Assembly: GCA_019339365.1 (NCBI GenBank)
Contig: CP079859.1
Location: 2,790,001 to 2,854,000 of the forward strand
Direction of reading: 5' to 3'
Source of the DNA: Vibrio neptunius
GTDB taxonomy: Bacteria; Pseudomonadota; Gammaproteobacteria; Enterobacterales; Vibrionaceae
DNA: 64,000 nucleotides
Positions within the stretch are counted from its first letter, which is position 1, and the number at the start of each line of letters is the position of its first letter. The position numbers and the translations under genes are program-made. The notes under the pieces were generated by a model, which was not told the origin of the DNA, ran no database searches, and saw only the letters and a program-made list of their open reading frames with translations. Shown piece after piece: positions 36,130 to 44,116 of this stretch.

Positions 36130-38225
36130 GCAATGAGCACTTATCTAAGCTCGATCTTCAAGCCATTAATACGATTAACTACTATGGACCGACCGAAACT
36201 GGTGAAGTAACTCTATACCAACCGCGTAATGGAACTGATGGCAATATAATTGGAAAACCGTTTCCTGATCATATTACTTATGTGGTTGCGAAAAATGGAA
36301 TGTTGGCGCCGGTCAATTCGGTAGGAGAACTTTGGATCAGTGGCCCTGGTGTTGCATTGGGATACATCAACCTACCTGACTTAACACACGAAAAATTTGC
36401 TCCCAATCCATTCCTTTCACTGATCACCAATCCCAATTCACTACACGAGCGTGTATATAAAACTGGGGACCTGGTCAAGCGCCTCTCCAATGGAAATTTA
36501 GAGTATGCAGGTAGGGCAGATTCTCAGTTAAAAATCCGAGGACAGAGAGTAGAGCTTTCCGAAATAAAACAAGTCTTACTCGATGTCCCACTTATTCGCG
36601 ATGCCGTCGTGATTTATCAAAAGAGTGAACCAAAGCACCTGGCAGCTTATATAGTGAGTCAGACTGGTAAAGAAATTGATCTTACTTCGATAAAAACTAC
36701 ATTAGCAGATAGACTACCTGAGTTTATGCACCCAAATAGCTACACTCAGCTAGATACTCTTCCTCTCACCATCAATGGAAAATTGGATGTTTCAGCGCTG
36801 CCTAAAGCTGTATTCGAACAACGCTCTACGTATGCTGCACCAAGAAACGAACAAGAGCAATCGATTTGTACTATCTGGCAAGAGGTCTTAAATCAGGGAA
36901 ATATCGGAATAGATGATGATTTTTTTGCTGTTGGAGGCAACTCATTATTGGTGTTTCAAACCATCAAAACGATACAAAGCAGACTGGGACTTACATACAC
37001 AGTAAGGGATTTCTATACAAAGAAAACCATACGTGCACTATGTGAAAATGCCTTTAAAACACAAAAACTATCTTGGGAGCAGGAGACGAAGCTTGATCCA
37101 AAAGTCGCTCTTTTGCCTAAAGACAAGACTCTCACCTCCCAGAAACATATCCTATTAACTGGTGCTACTGGGTTCGTTGGCAAGTACTTATTAATAGAAC
37201 TGCTGAAAAATACAGACGCAGACGTTTTCTGTTTACTCCGAGGTAATGATAAAGTAAGTGCACTTAAAAGACTGATTGTTGGGCTTGAGGAGTACAACCT
37301 TTGGGACGCAAGCTTCAAGCCTCGGATTCATATTGTTCTTGGTGATTTATCGCAAACACTCCTAGGTATTCCGCCCAAACAGTACAATTCCTTGGCGGCT
37401 ACAATTGGTTCGGTCTATCATGCGGCCGTATTCATGCACCACCTTGCTACATTTGACACCATGAAAGCAACAAATGTCACTGGTACTGCCGAGATACTCC
37501 GCTTTTGCTGTACGAGCAGAAACAAAAAACTGGCGGCTTTTTCTACTGTCGGTATATTTACCCGCACAACACAAAGCGTTGCTAATGAAAACACACCACT
37601 AGATATACAGTATCACCAAAATGACGAAGGTTACTGCTCGACAAAATGGATATCAGAGGGATTAATTCTGAAAGCCATCGCTCGAGGCCTAGACTGTAAA
37701 ATCTTTAGGCTTGGTTTAATTGGTGGTGATCAGAAACATGGAAAAAATGAACCTACACAGTGGTTCTCCCAATTGCTCAGAACATGTCGACTATCGGGGG
37801 TGGCCTTCGATGATCAGTACATCGACGTTAGTACTCTGCCTGTTGACTATATAGCAAGGTCTTCCGTGTCATTGATGAAGCAAGGTGATATGGAACAGCG
37901 AGTGTTTCACCTAGCAAGTCCATATGAATTGAACTTAAAAGACATTATTTGTAAGTACAACAATCACACAAACAATAGTATTGAGCTGATCAGCTTCCAA
38001 GGTTTTATAAAACAGTTAAAAGTACAGCTTGAACAAGGAAAGTCTGTCCCTGTTCCTTATTTCATAAGGCATTACTTTACAATGTCGAATGATGAATTAA
38101 ATCAAATTACCTTTGAGGGAGGAGCACCAAAAATATGCTCGAAATTAACTCAAGAGAGTCTAGAAAGCATAGGTATACATGTCCCAACTATCGATGACAG
38201 ATTCCTTAAAAATTATTTTTATTAG
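36036..38225 (+). CDS. NRPS 3, second part: A (C-term)-PCP-thioester reductase
   Basis: The meaningful reading begins near 36104; the first ~23 residues of this frame are an artefact. It holds the A5 C-terminal half (YYGPTETGEV; YKTGDLVKRL; TINGKLD), PCP5 (VGGNSLLVF) and a terminal NAD(P)H-dependent reductase of the short-chain-dehydrogenase type (LTGATGFVGKYLL; catalytic Y-x-x-x-K in GYCSTKW). A reductase in place of a thioesterase releases the chain as an aldehyde or alcohol. Combining both parts, the A5 code reads DVSHYSYEVK by my alignment to GrsA, which I cannot assign. Confidence 0.88.
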   Translation: MSSSTITVLRSICGKHNANGPKKLYFSGENLSNEHLSKLDLQAINTINYYGPTETGEVTLYQPRNGTDGNIIGKPFPDHITYVVAKNGMLAPVNSVGELWISGPGVALGYINLPDLTHEKFAPNPFLSLITNPNSLHERVYKTGDLVKRLSNGNLEYAGRADSQLKIRGQRVELSEIKQVLLDVPLIRDAVVIYQKSEPKHLAAYIVSQTGKEIDLTSIKTTLADRLPEFMHPNSYTQLDTLPLTINGKLDVSALPKAVFEQRSTYAAPRNEQEQSICTIWQEVLNQGNIGIDDDFFAVGGNSLLVFQTIKTIQSRLGLTYTVRDFYTKKTIRALCENAFKTQKLSWEQETKLDPKVALLPKDKTLTSQKHILLTGATGFVGKYLLIELLKNTDADVFCLLRGNDKVSALKRLIVGLEEYNLWDASFKPRIHIVLGDLSQTLLGIPPKQYNSLAATIGSVYHAAVFMHHLATFDTMKATNVTGTAEILRFCCTSRNKKLAAFSTVGIFTRTTQSVANENTPLDIQYHQNDEGYCSTKWISEGLILKAIARGLDCKIFRLGLIGGDQKHGKNEPTQWFSQLLRTCRLSGVAFDDQYIDVSTLPVDYIARSSVSLMKQGDMEQRVFHLASPYELNLKDIICKYNNHTNNSIELISFQGFIKQLKVQLEQGKSVPVPYFIRHYFTMSNDELNQITFEGGAPKICSKLTQESLESIGIHVPTIDDRFLKNYFY

Positions 38226-38277
38226 GGTTGATAACTAATGAAAACTCATGACAACAATAGAAAACTAAGGCTTAAGC

Positions 38278-39528
38278 ATGCTACAACGGATTAGTAATTT
38301 ATTTTCCTTATATAAAGGATTACCGAAAGATATCTATTATCTTGCCATTGCTAGATTTATTCTAGGATTAGGCAATTTTATTATACCTTTCATGGTTCTC
38401 CTGCTAACTCAAAAACAGGGTTACTCGACCTCGGTAGCTGGTACGTTAGTCATGGTTGTTACTGGTACCTACATGGTTGGTAGCCTCCTTGGTGGCAAAC
38501 TTTCTGATGCATATGGCCATAAAAATATAATGGTAATTGGTGAGCTGCTTGGGGCTTTAGTCCTTATCGCTTGTGGTTTTTTTGCAGAGCACCATTTGGT
38601 TGCACCAGGGTTATTGTTCCTAGGATACTTTTTCATAGGTATCGCAGTACCAGCTAGTAATGCATTAGTTGCCGATCACTCGAATCCTGGAAACCGTGAT
38701 GCAGTTATGTCGTTAAGCTATCTTGCCTATAATCTCGGTTCAGGGGTTGGTCCGGTGATAGCTGGATATCTTTTCTGGAATCACACAGAGTGGGTTTATT
38801 GGGGAAATGGTTTAGCTATTTTCATTGGGATACTGGTTGTGGCTTTCTACGTCAAAGCTAAACCCGTTAATATTGAAGATGAACAAGAGGTATCTGAACT
38901 AGAAAAGAATATCGATGGAGGAGTTTGGTCTGTCTTCAAAGAACGCCCTCGCCTTATTGTTTTTGGTGTTTTATGTACCTTGCTTTGGTTTACTCTTAAC
39001 CAAATGACCTTAACAAGCCCCCTGTATTACAGCCACACCTTTGACAAAGAGGGTGCAATTCTGTTTGGTCAGCTAATGACTTTTGCTAGTATTGCCGTCG
39101 TGCTTATTACTCCCATTCTAATGAGGCTTACTTCTAAACACAGCGAACTTAATAGCTTAGCAATGTCAGGAGTTCTCTTTGTAGTCGGGTATGGCTTAGT
39201 CGTCTCTTATACAAACATCCCAATGCAGTTTGTTGCGTGGTTTTTTCTTGCCGCCGCCGAGGTTCTGCTCTTAACCAAAGAAGGTATTTACATTGCCAAT
39301 CAATCACCTGCTAGTCACCGGGGAAGAATCAGCGGTATTTTGCTTACCATAAGAAATATAGGACTTATGCCAACATATATGTTTATGGGTTCATTTATTG
39401 ACGATTTTGGCTACCAAAGCGCGTGGCTTTTTATTGCTGGAGCCTCAACATTGGCTGCATTATCGTTCTGGTTATTGTATCTGCAGCAAAAACGCGCATC
39501 TCATCTCAATAAAATCGAAGCTATCTGA
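38278..39528 (+). CDS. MFS efflux transporter
   Basis: 416 residues with about twelve hydrophobic segments and an MFS loop motif between TM2 and TM3 (GGKLSDAYGHKN, the 'GxLaDrxGrk' pattern). It is a proton-driven exporter or drug-transporter-like protein of the inner membrane. It lies 52 bases after the NRPS reductase gene on the same strand, so it is the likely exporter or self-resistance pump for the peptide product. Confidence 0.85.
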   Translation: MLQRISNLFSLYKGLPKDIYYLAIARFILGLGNFIIPFMVLLLTQKQGYSTSVAGTLVMVVTGTYMVGSLLGGKLSDAYGHKNIMVIGELLGALVLIACGFFAEHHLVAPGLLFLGYFFIGIAVPASNALVADHSNPGNRDAVMSLSYLAYNLGSGVGPVIAGYLFWNHTEWVYWGNGLAIFIGILVVAFYVKAKPVNIEDEQEVSELEKNIDGGVWSVFKERPRLIVFGVLCTLLWFTLNQMTLTSPLYYSHTFDKEGAILFGQLMTFASIAVVLITPILMRLTSKHSELNSLAMSGVLFVVGYGLVVSYTNIPMQFVAWFFLAAAEVLLLTKEGIYIANQSPASHRGRISGILLTIRNIGLMPTYMFMGSFIDDFGYQSAWLFIAGASTLAALSFWLLYLQQKRASHLNKIEAI

Positions 39529-39599
39529 TAATAGTTTTTTGGGCTAATTCGCCAAATAACACATTAAGGTCTTTCTTTTTATATCATCTAAAGCAAGAC

Positions 39600-39838
39600 C
39601 TTGATTGCTTTACTTACTACGATAAGTATAGCCCGATGGAGCGGTTCTTCAGAAGTCTAAAAACAGAATGGATACCAGTACCGGGTTATCGTAGTTTTAG
39701 CGAAGCAAGAGAGCATATAATTCGTTATATCACAGGTTATTACAGCCAACTCTGGCCCCATCAATATAATGGTGGGCTGTCGCCAGTGGATGCCGAAAAT
39801 CGGCTTAAATCTGTGTCCGGAATTTGTTGACCACTACA
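39600..39838 (+). pseudogene. IS3-family transposase OrfB C-terminal fragment
   Basis: The frame ending at 39830 reads MERFFRSLKTEWIPVPGYRSF, then YITGYYSQLWPHQYNGGLSP, the last ~65 residues of an IS3-group OrfB starting around the catalytic Glu. Upstream residues are degenerate (YYDKYSP instead of the usual CWDNSP). GTCCGGAATTTGTTGACCAC at the end is probably the IS terminus. It marks the right border of the NRPS locus. Confidence 0.75.
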
Positions 39839-39915
39839 CATGCGTGTGAATAGATGATATGAAAATTAATTTAAAATAAAGGTATCTTTATTTAAATTAG
39901 TCTGTATAGTGGCCC

Positions 39916-40070
39916 TTGCTCTGACAAAGAGTTGTTTCAAGATAAAATATAAAGAAAGTTTTCCAGCGTCATACCTAGCAAGTTTCTCTCTGTAATCTCC
40001 TTAATGCTCTATCCTAAAAATAATACCTATGTTCAGTGCACCTTAACTTTAATTTTATAAGGGGCATAAT
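39916..40070 (+). promoter_or_regulatory. long leader/promoter region of the cold-shock gene
   Basis: 155 bases directly before the Csp start, ending in an AAGGGG-type ribosome-binding site. Long structured 5' leaders control cspA-type genes in enteric bacteria through cold-induced refolding. The same sequence recurs at 40327-40482 (~90% identical), which argues that it is a functional unit. Confidence 0.65.
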
Positions 40071-40280
40071 ATGTCTAATCAAGTAATTGGTACAGTAAAG
40101 TGGTTTAACGAAACTAAAGGCTTCGGTTTTATTTCTCAAGCAAATGGCGATGATTTATTTGTTCATTTCAGAAGCATTTTAGGTGATGGCTTTAAGAAGC
40201 TTGTTGAAGGCGATCAGGTTTCCTTTACTGTAGGTAAAGGTCCTAAAGGCCTTCAAGCAGAAAATGTAACGACTATTTAG
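40071..40280 (+). CDS. cspA: cold shock protein, CspA family
   Basis: 69 residues, a single cold-shock domain with both RNA-binding motifs: KGFGFI (RNP1) and LFVHF (RNP2). These act as single-stranded nucleic acid chaperones. It has one substitution from the usual 'VHFS(A/S)I' (here VHFRSI). A long leader precedes it and a hairpin follows. The family is certain; which csp paralogue it is cannot be decided. Confidence 0.95.
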   Translation: MSNQVIGTVKWFNETKGFGFISQANGDDLFVHFRSILGDGFKKLVEGDQVSFTVGKGPKGLQAENVTTI

Positions 40281-40297
40281 TCTTACAATTGAATTTA

Positions 40298-40328
40298 AAC
40301 TACCTCGTCATCGTAAGGCGAGGTAGTT
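40298..40328 (+). terminator. hairpin after the cold-shock gene
   Basis: A 10-bp stem AACTACCTCG / CGAGGTAGTT with an 11-base loop, 18 bases past the stop codon, without a strong T tract. It merges directly into the second copy of the leader. Confidence 0.55.
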
Positions 40329-40482
40329 GCTCTGACAAAGAGTTGTTTCAAGATAAAATATAAAGATAGTTTTCCAGCGTCATCCCTAGCAAGTTTCTCT
40401 CTGTAATCTCCTTATTTCCCTATCCTAAAATAATACTTATGTTCAGTGCACCCTAATTATATTTTTTATAAAGGGGCATAAT
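40327..40482 (+). promoter_or_regulatory. duplicate of the cold-shock leader
   Basis: A copy of 39916-40070 with scattered changes, ending in AAAGGGGCATAAT before ATG 40483. The duplication extends into the first four codons (MSNQ) of the following small ORF and then diverges completely. The downstream ORF is therefore placed under Csp-type control. Confidence 0.7.
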
Positions 40483-40638
40483 ATGTCTAATCAAATATTT
40501 AATAATGAGAATAGAAATAATAAAAACAAATCTATTCAAAATAAAGAAACATCAATAAATAAAAAAACAAAGATGAATAGCCTTCTCCAAAGGATTGCTA
40601 ATGGTCAGATTGGTGTTGTTTTGGAGGAATTACTTTGA
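40483..40638 (+). CDS. 51-residue protein under a duplicated cold-shock leader
   Basis: Reads MSNQIFNNENRNNKNKSIQN… and ends …LLQRIANGQIGVVLEELL. The first half is Asn/Lys-rich and probably disordered; the last ~20 residues could form an amphipathic helix. The first four residues match the Csp start, and the leader and ribosome-binding site are those of the Csp gene, so it is very likely translated, probably in the cold. I do not recognise a family. Its stop overlaps a TTG that opens another short frame. Confidence 0.6.
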   Translation: MSNQIFNNENRNNKNKSIQNKETSINKKTKMNSLLQRIANGQIGVVLEELL

Positions 40639-40938
40639 AAAATCAAGGTAGAAAGAAGATCTGGTTTAAGTTAAAAAAGTGCGAATCATACACTAAAAAA
40701 ACTTTATCATATTGAATGTACAGTTTGTAAAAGATGGTCAGATGATAACCCTTTCTCGTTCTATACTATAGTCAAATTTCTTAATTAGAGATTTGCGTTG
40801 TTGTCATCAGAATATGAGTATAGGGGCCATACACCTCAGCCTTTAACACACTTTGGGGCAGAAATGAGTCCATCCTGGGTGATTGACTTGCAAGTAGGAG
40901 TGGAGATTTTTAAACCACATATCTTGCCAGCAAACTAA
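40635..40938 (+). pseudogene. small-protein gene relic with frameshift and stop
   Basis: From TTG 40635 (overlapping the stop of the 51-residue ORF) the frame reads MKNQGRKKIWFKLKK, then hits a run of six A. With five A it would go on SANHTLKKLYHIECTVCKRWSDDN…FLN (CxxC motif) to a TAG at 40786. The same frame continues LLSSEYEYRGHTPQPLTHFG… to TAA 40936, where the terminator follows. The last ~85 bases are repeated near ffs (54998-55082). I do not recognise the protein. It may be a decayed gene or two separate small ones. Confidence 0.35.
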
Positions 40939-40943
40939 AAAGA

Positions 40944-40978
40944 AAAACCATCAAGCCTAAACTTGATGGTTTTGATTC
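40944..40978. terminator. bidirectional terminator within the 213-bp repeat
   Basis: A 12-bp perfect stem AAAACCATCAAG / CTTGATGGTTTT with a 6-base loop, with T-rich sequence on both strands (minus strand ends in TTTTTCTTTTT). The equivalent at 55088-55122 has one G-T change in the stem. Confidence 0.75.
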
Positions 40979-41002
40979 TTAACTGCCTATGCGGCAGGGC
41001 AC
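40975..41002 (-). repeat. solitary type I-F CRISPR-repeat-like sequence, left copy
   Basis: On the minus strand this 28-mer starts GTGCC, has the hairpin CTGCC-GCATA-GGCAG and ends TTAAGAAT. By my recollection of the I-F consensus (Cas6f/Csy4 hairpin CTGCC-GTATA-GGCAG, ending TAAGAAA) it differs at five of 28 positions. There is no second repeat and no cas gene nearby. The minus-strand terminator follows directly. Confidence 0.5.
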
Positions 41003-41072
41003 TATTAACTCTAGTCCCAGATGTTGGTTACGTGATATGACTTCTTGGTTTGATCAAACCTAGCAACATAAA

Positions 41073-41099
41073 GTGATTTAGGGACAGGCACCATAAGAC
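41073..41099 (-). repeat. dispersed TTTAGGGACAGGCACCAT repeat
   Basis: Identical in its core to the copies at 10990 and 12859, 30 kb away. It lies 7 bases outside the 213-bp repeat. Confidence 0.7.
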
Positions 41100-41256
41100 T
41101 TTGCCCTAAACTTATAATTCATGGATAACTACAGGCATGGCAAATTAAGTTGTGATAGCTAGTGCGATGGATGACATAACACTAGCAACACTGTGGGCTT
41201 AGATGCGCACTAAGTGCCGATACAATAAATTGTTACATTCATGCAGTAACATCGAG

Positions 41257-43077
41257 TTAATAAAGATAAACCGCGCCAGACGTGGAAGCCCCATTGTTTT
41301 CTTCATTACCAGAGTTGACCCCTGTTCCATCTGAAGCCTCGTAGGGCGCCCCCACAGCCAGCATATTACCATCTGATGATAAGGCGATTGAATAACCAAA
41401 GTAATCAAAATACTCGGAGTTAGAAGCCTTTATGTAGGCCTCTTGAGCCCATGTCGAAGCAATGTAACGGAAGAGATAAACCGCGCCAGACTTGGCAGCA
41501 TTATTGTTAGCTCCAGCATCAGAATTGACCCCTTTTCCATCTGAAGCCTCATAAATAGCCCCCACAGCCAGTGTATTACCATCTGACGATAAGGCTACTG
41601 AATAACCAAACCTATCACCCCTTTCAGTATTAGAAGCCTTTATGTAGGCTTCTTGAGTCCATGTCGAAGCACTGTAACGGAAGAGATAAACCGCTCCAGA
41701 CTTGGTTGCAGTATTGTTAATTTCAGTACCAGAGTTGACTCCAATTCCATCTGAACTCTCACCATACGCCCCCACTGCTAGCGTATTACCATCTGATGAT
41801 AAGGCGACTGAGTTACCAAAATTATCATAATGATCGGTATTAGAGGCCTTGATGTAGGCTTCCTGATCCCATTTCGATGCACTGTAGCGGAAGAGATAAA
41901 CCGCGCCAGAATCAGATGCACTATAATTCGCTTCAGTACCCGAGTTGACTCCTGTTCCATTTGAACCCTCACCAAGCGCCCCCACTGCCAGCGTATTACC
42001 ATCTGATGATAAGGCGACTGAGTGACCAAATCTATCATTACCATCAGTATTAGAAGCCTTGATGTAGGCTTCCTGAGCCCATTTAGATACACTATAGCGG
42101 AAGAGATAAACCGCGCCAGAATTGTAATTATTATAGTCAACTTGAGTACCAGAGTTGACCCCCGTTCCAATTGAGTCCTCACCATAAGCACCCACAGCCA
42201 AAGTATTGCCATCAGATGATAAGGCGATTGAATGGCCAAACCTATCTTCATACTCAGCATTAGAGGCCTTGATGTAGGCTTCCTGAGCCCATTTAGATGC
42301 ACTGTAGCGGAAGAGATAAACCGCGCCAGACTTGGTTGCATTATTGTTATCTCGGTGGCCAGATTTAACTCCGCTTACCTTTGCCATTCCTCCCAAAAAC
42401 GCACCTACAGCCAGCGTATTGCCATCAGATGATAAGGCGACTGCACTACCAAAGTTATCACCAAGTTCAGGTTTTATGTAAGCTTCCTGAATCCATGTGG
42501 ATGCACTATACCGAAAGAGGTAAACCGCGCCACCAATCTCAGCATTATTGTCATCTTGGTGACCGGAGTTGACCCCCGTTCCACCAGAAGCTTCATACGG
42601 CGCCGCCACAGCTAGCGTGTTGCCATCAGATGATAAGGCGATTGAACTACCAAATGCGTCACCAGAATCAGTGTTGGAGGCCTTTATGTACTGAATGAGG
42701 GGCGTTAATTCTTGAGGTGTCAAGGACCTTTTATTTGATACAATTTCACCAGAAGAATTCTTTGCAATAACAAAATATTCAGATGTTAAATTTTTGATGA
42801 CACCAATATCATTTACGATGACGCTAGTAGTCGTAGATGTTGCGAGTACATCACAAGACTTTGGCATTGATACATCTTTTCTACACAGTAAATATTCATT
42901 GGCATTGTCAGAAGCTATCCATGTAAAAGTTGTTGTCTTGTCGTTCATTGATGGTGAGATTGTGATTAGGTCAAATTCTAATGATATTTTATTAGGCGTT
43001 GTACTACGAGATAAACAACCAGCCAACATCAACACAACTGACAACGCTATTGTAATTTTTTTATTTGATATGAACAT
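41257..43077 (-). CDS. FG-GAP/integrin-like beta-propeller lipoprotein
   Basis: 606 residues. The signal peptide ends in a lipobox (LMLAGC, Cys ~21), so it is a lipoprotein. Residues ~35-130 resemble a fibronectin-III-like domain. From ~135 to the end there are seven FG-GAP-type repeats of ~65 residues, each with FG.S(I/V)ALSSDGNTLAVGA, a variable Asn/Gly-rich loop and SGAVYLFRYSAS.W.QEAYIK. Seven blades would close a beta-propeller. Family members act in surface adhesion or recognition, but no substrate can be deduced. The variable loops lie where calcium or ligands would bind. Monocistronic, within the island. Confidence 0.85.
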   Translation of the reverse strand: MFISNKKITIALSVVLMLAGCLSRSTTPNKISLEFDLITISPSMNDKTTTFTWIASDNANEYLLCRKDVSMPKSCDVLATSTTTSVIVNDIGVIKNLTSEYFVIAKNSSGEIVSNKRSLTPQELTPLIQYIKASNTDSGDAFGSSIALSSDGNTLAVAAPYEASGGTGVNSGHQDDNNAEIGGAVYLFRYSASTWIQEAYIKPELGDNFGSAVALSSDGNTLAVGAFLGGMAKVSGVKSGHRDNNNATKSGAVYLFRYSASKWAQEAYIKASNAEYEDRFGHSIALSSDGNTLAVGAYGEDSIGTGVNSGTQVDYNNYNSGAVYLFRYSVSKWAQEAYIKASNTDGNDRFGHSVALSSDGNTLAVGALGEGSNGTGVNSGTEANYSASDSGAVYLFRYSASKWDQEAYIKASNTDHYDNFGNSVALSSDGNTLAVGAYGESSDGIGVNSGTEINNTATKSGAVYLFRYSASTWTQEAYIKASNTERGDRFGYSVALSSDGNTLAVGAIYEASDGKGVNSDAGANNNAAKSGAVYLFRYIASTWAQEAYIKASNSEYFDYFGYSIALSSDGNMLAVGAPYEASDGTGVNSGNEENNGASTSGAVYLY

Positions 43078-43239
43078 AATACTATTTAGGAATTAATTAA
43101 TAATTTTAACAAAGAAAATCAGCATCAAAGCTAACAAACCTGGACAAATATATATAGCGCGTTTGGGCGGTTTATTATTGCTTTTGCGTTAAAAGTGTGA
43201 ATTCGGGTGGCAGATCTCCTATGTTTGGCTGATATTAAG

Positions 43240-43452
43240 TTACCTCCGAATTCGAACTTGTAAGAATATAATGGGGTCAGGTCTAATAATCGCTTCGAGC
43301 CAGCTGTATTTGGACGTTTGTTTAGGGTCGGGCCCATTGAGCAGCGTCGATAAATCACGCATATGGGAGCGAATCGATTCAGGCTCGGTGTGAATACGGT
43401 AACAAATAGAATTGAGGACTTTCAGAACATGATCATCTGTGAGCTTTGGCAT
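43240..43452 (-). CDS. truncated gene of unknown function
   Basis: From ATG 43452, with a strong GGAGG ribosome-binding site 5 bases upstream, the minus strand reads MPKLTDDHVLKVLNSICYRI…LLNGPDPKQTSKYSWLEAI. It then runs through AGACCTGACCCCATTATATTC, a sequence resembling a second kind of REP/IS end, and stops. The good start and sharp loss of sense at that motif suggest a real gene whose 3' end was replaced. No family recognised. Confidence 0.4.
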   Translation of the reverse strand: MPKLTDDHVLKVLNSICYRIHTEPESIRSHMRDLSTLLNGPDPKQTSKYSWLEAIIRPDPIIFLQVRIRR

Positions 43453-43714
43453 GGTAACCTCCAACAGGAAAACATTTCCATCACCACACAGAGACCCCAT
43501 AACAAAGGGTGGTGAACTGAACAAGGTTGAACCTACCGCACACATGGAAACGGCCAGCCGAAGCTGCCTCGCCCAGCCCACCGTAATACCGAATTGAATT
43601 GCGCAATAACTAAGCAATTCAGGTTTCGACGGATGCGCCGAGGCCGCACATGATGAAGGCTAAGGTTCAGCCGGCATCAATGCGCCATGTGTAAGTTGCA
43701 GGGGTTCAATCCTG

Positions 43715-43738
43715 GCACTGGATTTTGCCAGTGCTTTT
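43715..43738 (+). terminator. intrinsic terminator-like hairpin
   Basis: A 7-bp stem GCACTGG / CCAGTGC with a 6-base loop and a TTTT tail. The preceding GGGGTTCAATCCTGGC looks like a tRNA T-arm, but no tRNA cloverleaf can be folded here. Confidence 0.5.
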
Positions 43739-44116
43739 GCAGGATATCGCTGGGGTTCAGAAGAGTCAACGCTTTCAGCGCGTAGGCCGATTAACTGGTC
43801 AAAAATCAGTATCTTGTAAAGAGATGTGTTAACAATGTGTCGAGTAAAGAATGAGGTTTAGACAAGGCCGTCACAGAAAACGGCTGCTATTGTTTAAGGC
43901 TGAGAAGAGATACCCCACCAAGAAAGTAAAACTTACCAAGATGTGACGAACGATTTAGGGCGTTTTTGGACAAAAATCATTTAGGTTCGATGATCTAAAT
44001 AGCCCTCTATTCATTACTTAATGTATTCTGACCGAACCAATACCCCCACTAAAGTGGAAGTCAATGATAAATAAATATGCAAAAGGCAAGGTTTTTACCC
44101 CTTGCCTCTATTAAAA
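43739..44116. other. intergenic, no feature recognised
   Basis: About 380 bases downstream of hsdR. No open frame, IS end or RNA gene that I can support. CCGTCACAGAAAACGG near 43869 is a short hairpin. Confidence 0.4.

Larger units (their letters stand above)
40854..41066. repeat. 213-bp direct repeat, left copy (right copy 54998-55210)
   Basis: Alignable without gaps to 54998-55210 with about ten mismatches. It contains, in order: the last ~28 codons of a gene (…VEIFKPHILPAN), a terminator hairpin, a 28-base type I-F CRISPR-repeat-like sequence on the minus strand, and ~64 further bases. Both borders are sharp. It bounds the island with the restriction-modification and KAP genes. Confidence 0.85.

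Noticed and set aside
41778..42341. 187-codon minus-strand frame inside the FG-GAP gene
   Set aside because: It is an out-of-frame reading of the same repeats, with repetitive low-complexity translation and no own ribosome-binding site.
43690..43738. tRNA gene suggested by GGGGTTCAATCC
   Set aside because: No acceptor, D or anticodon arm can be matched around it; the 3' part is better explained as a terminator hairpin.
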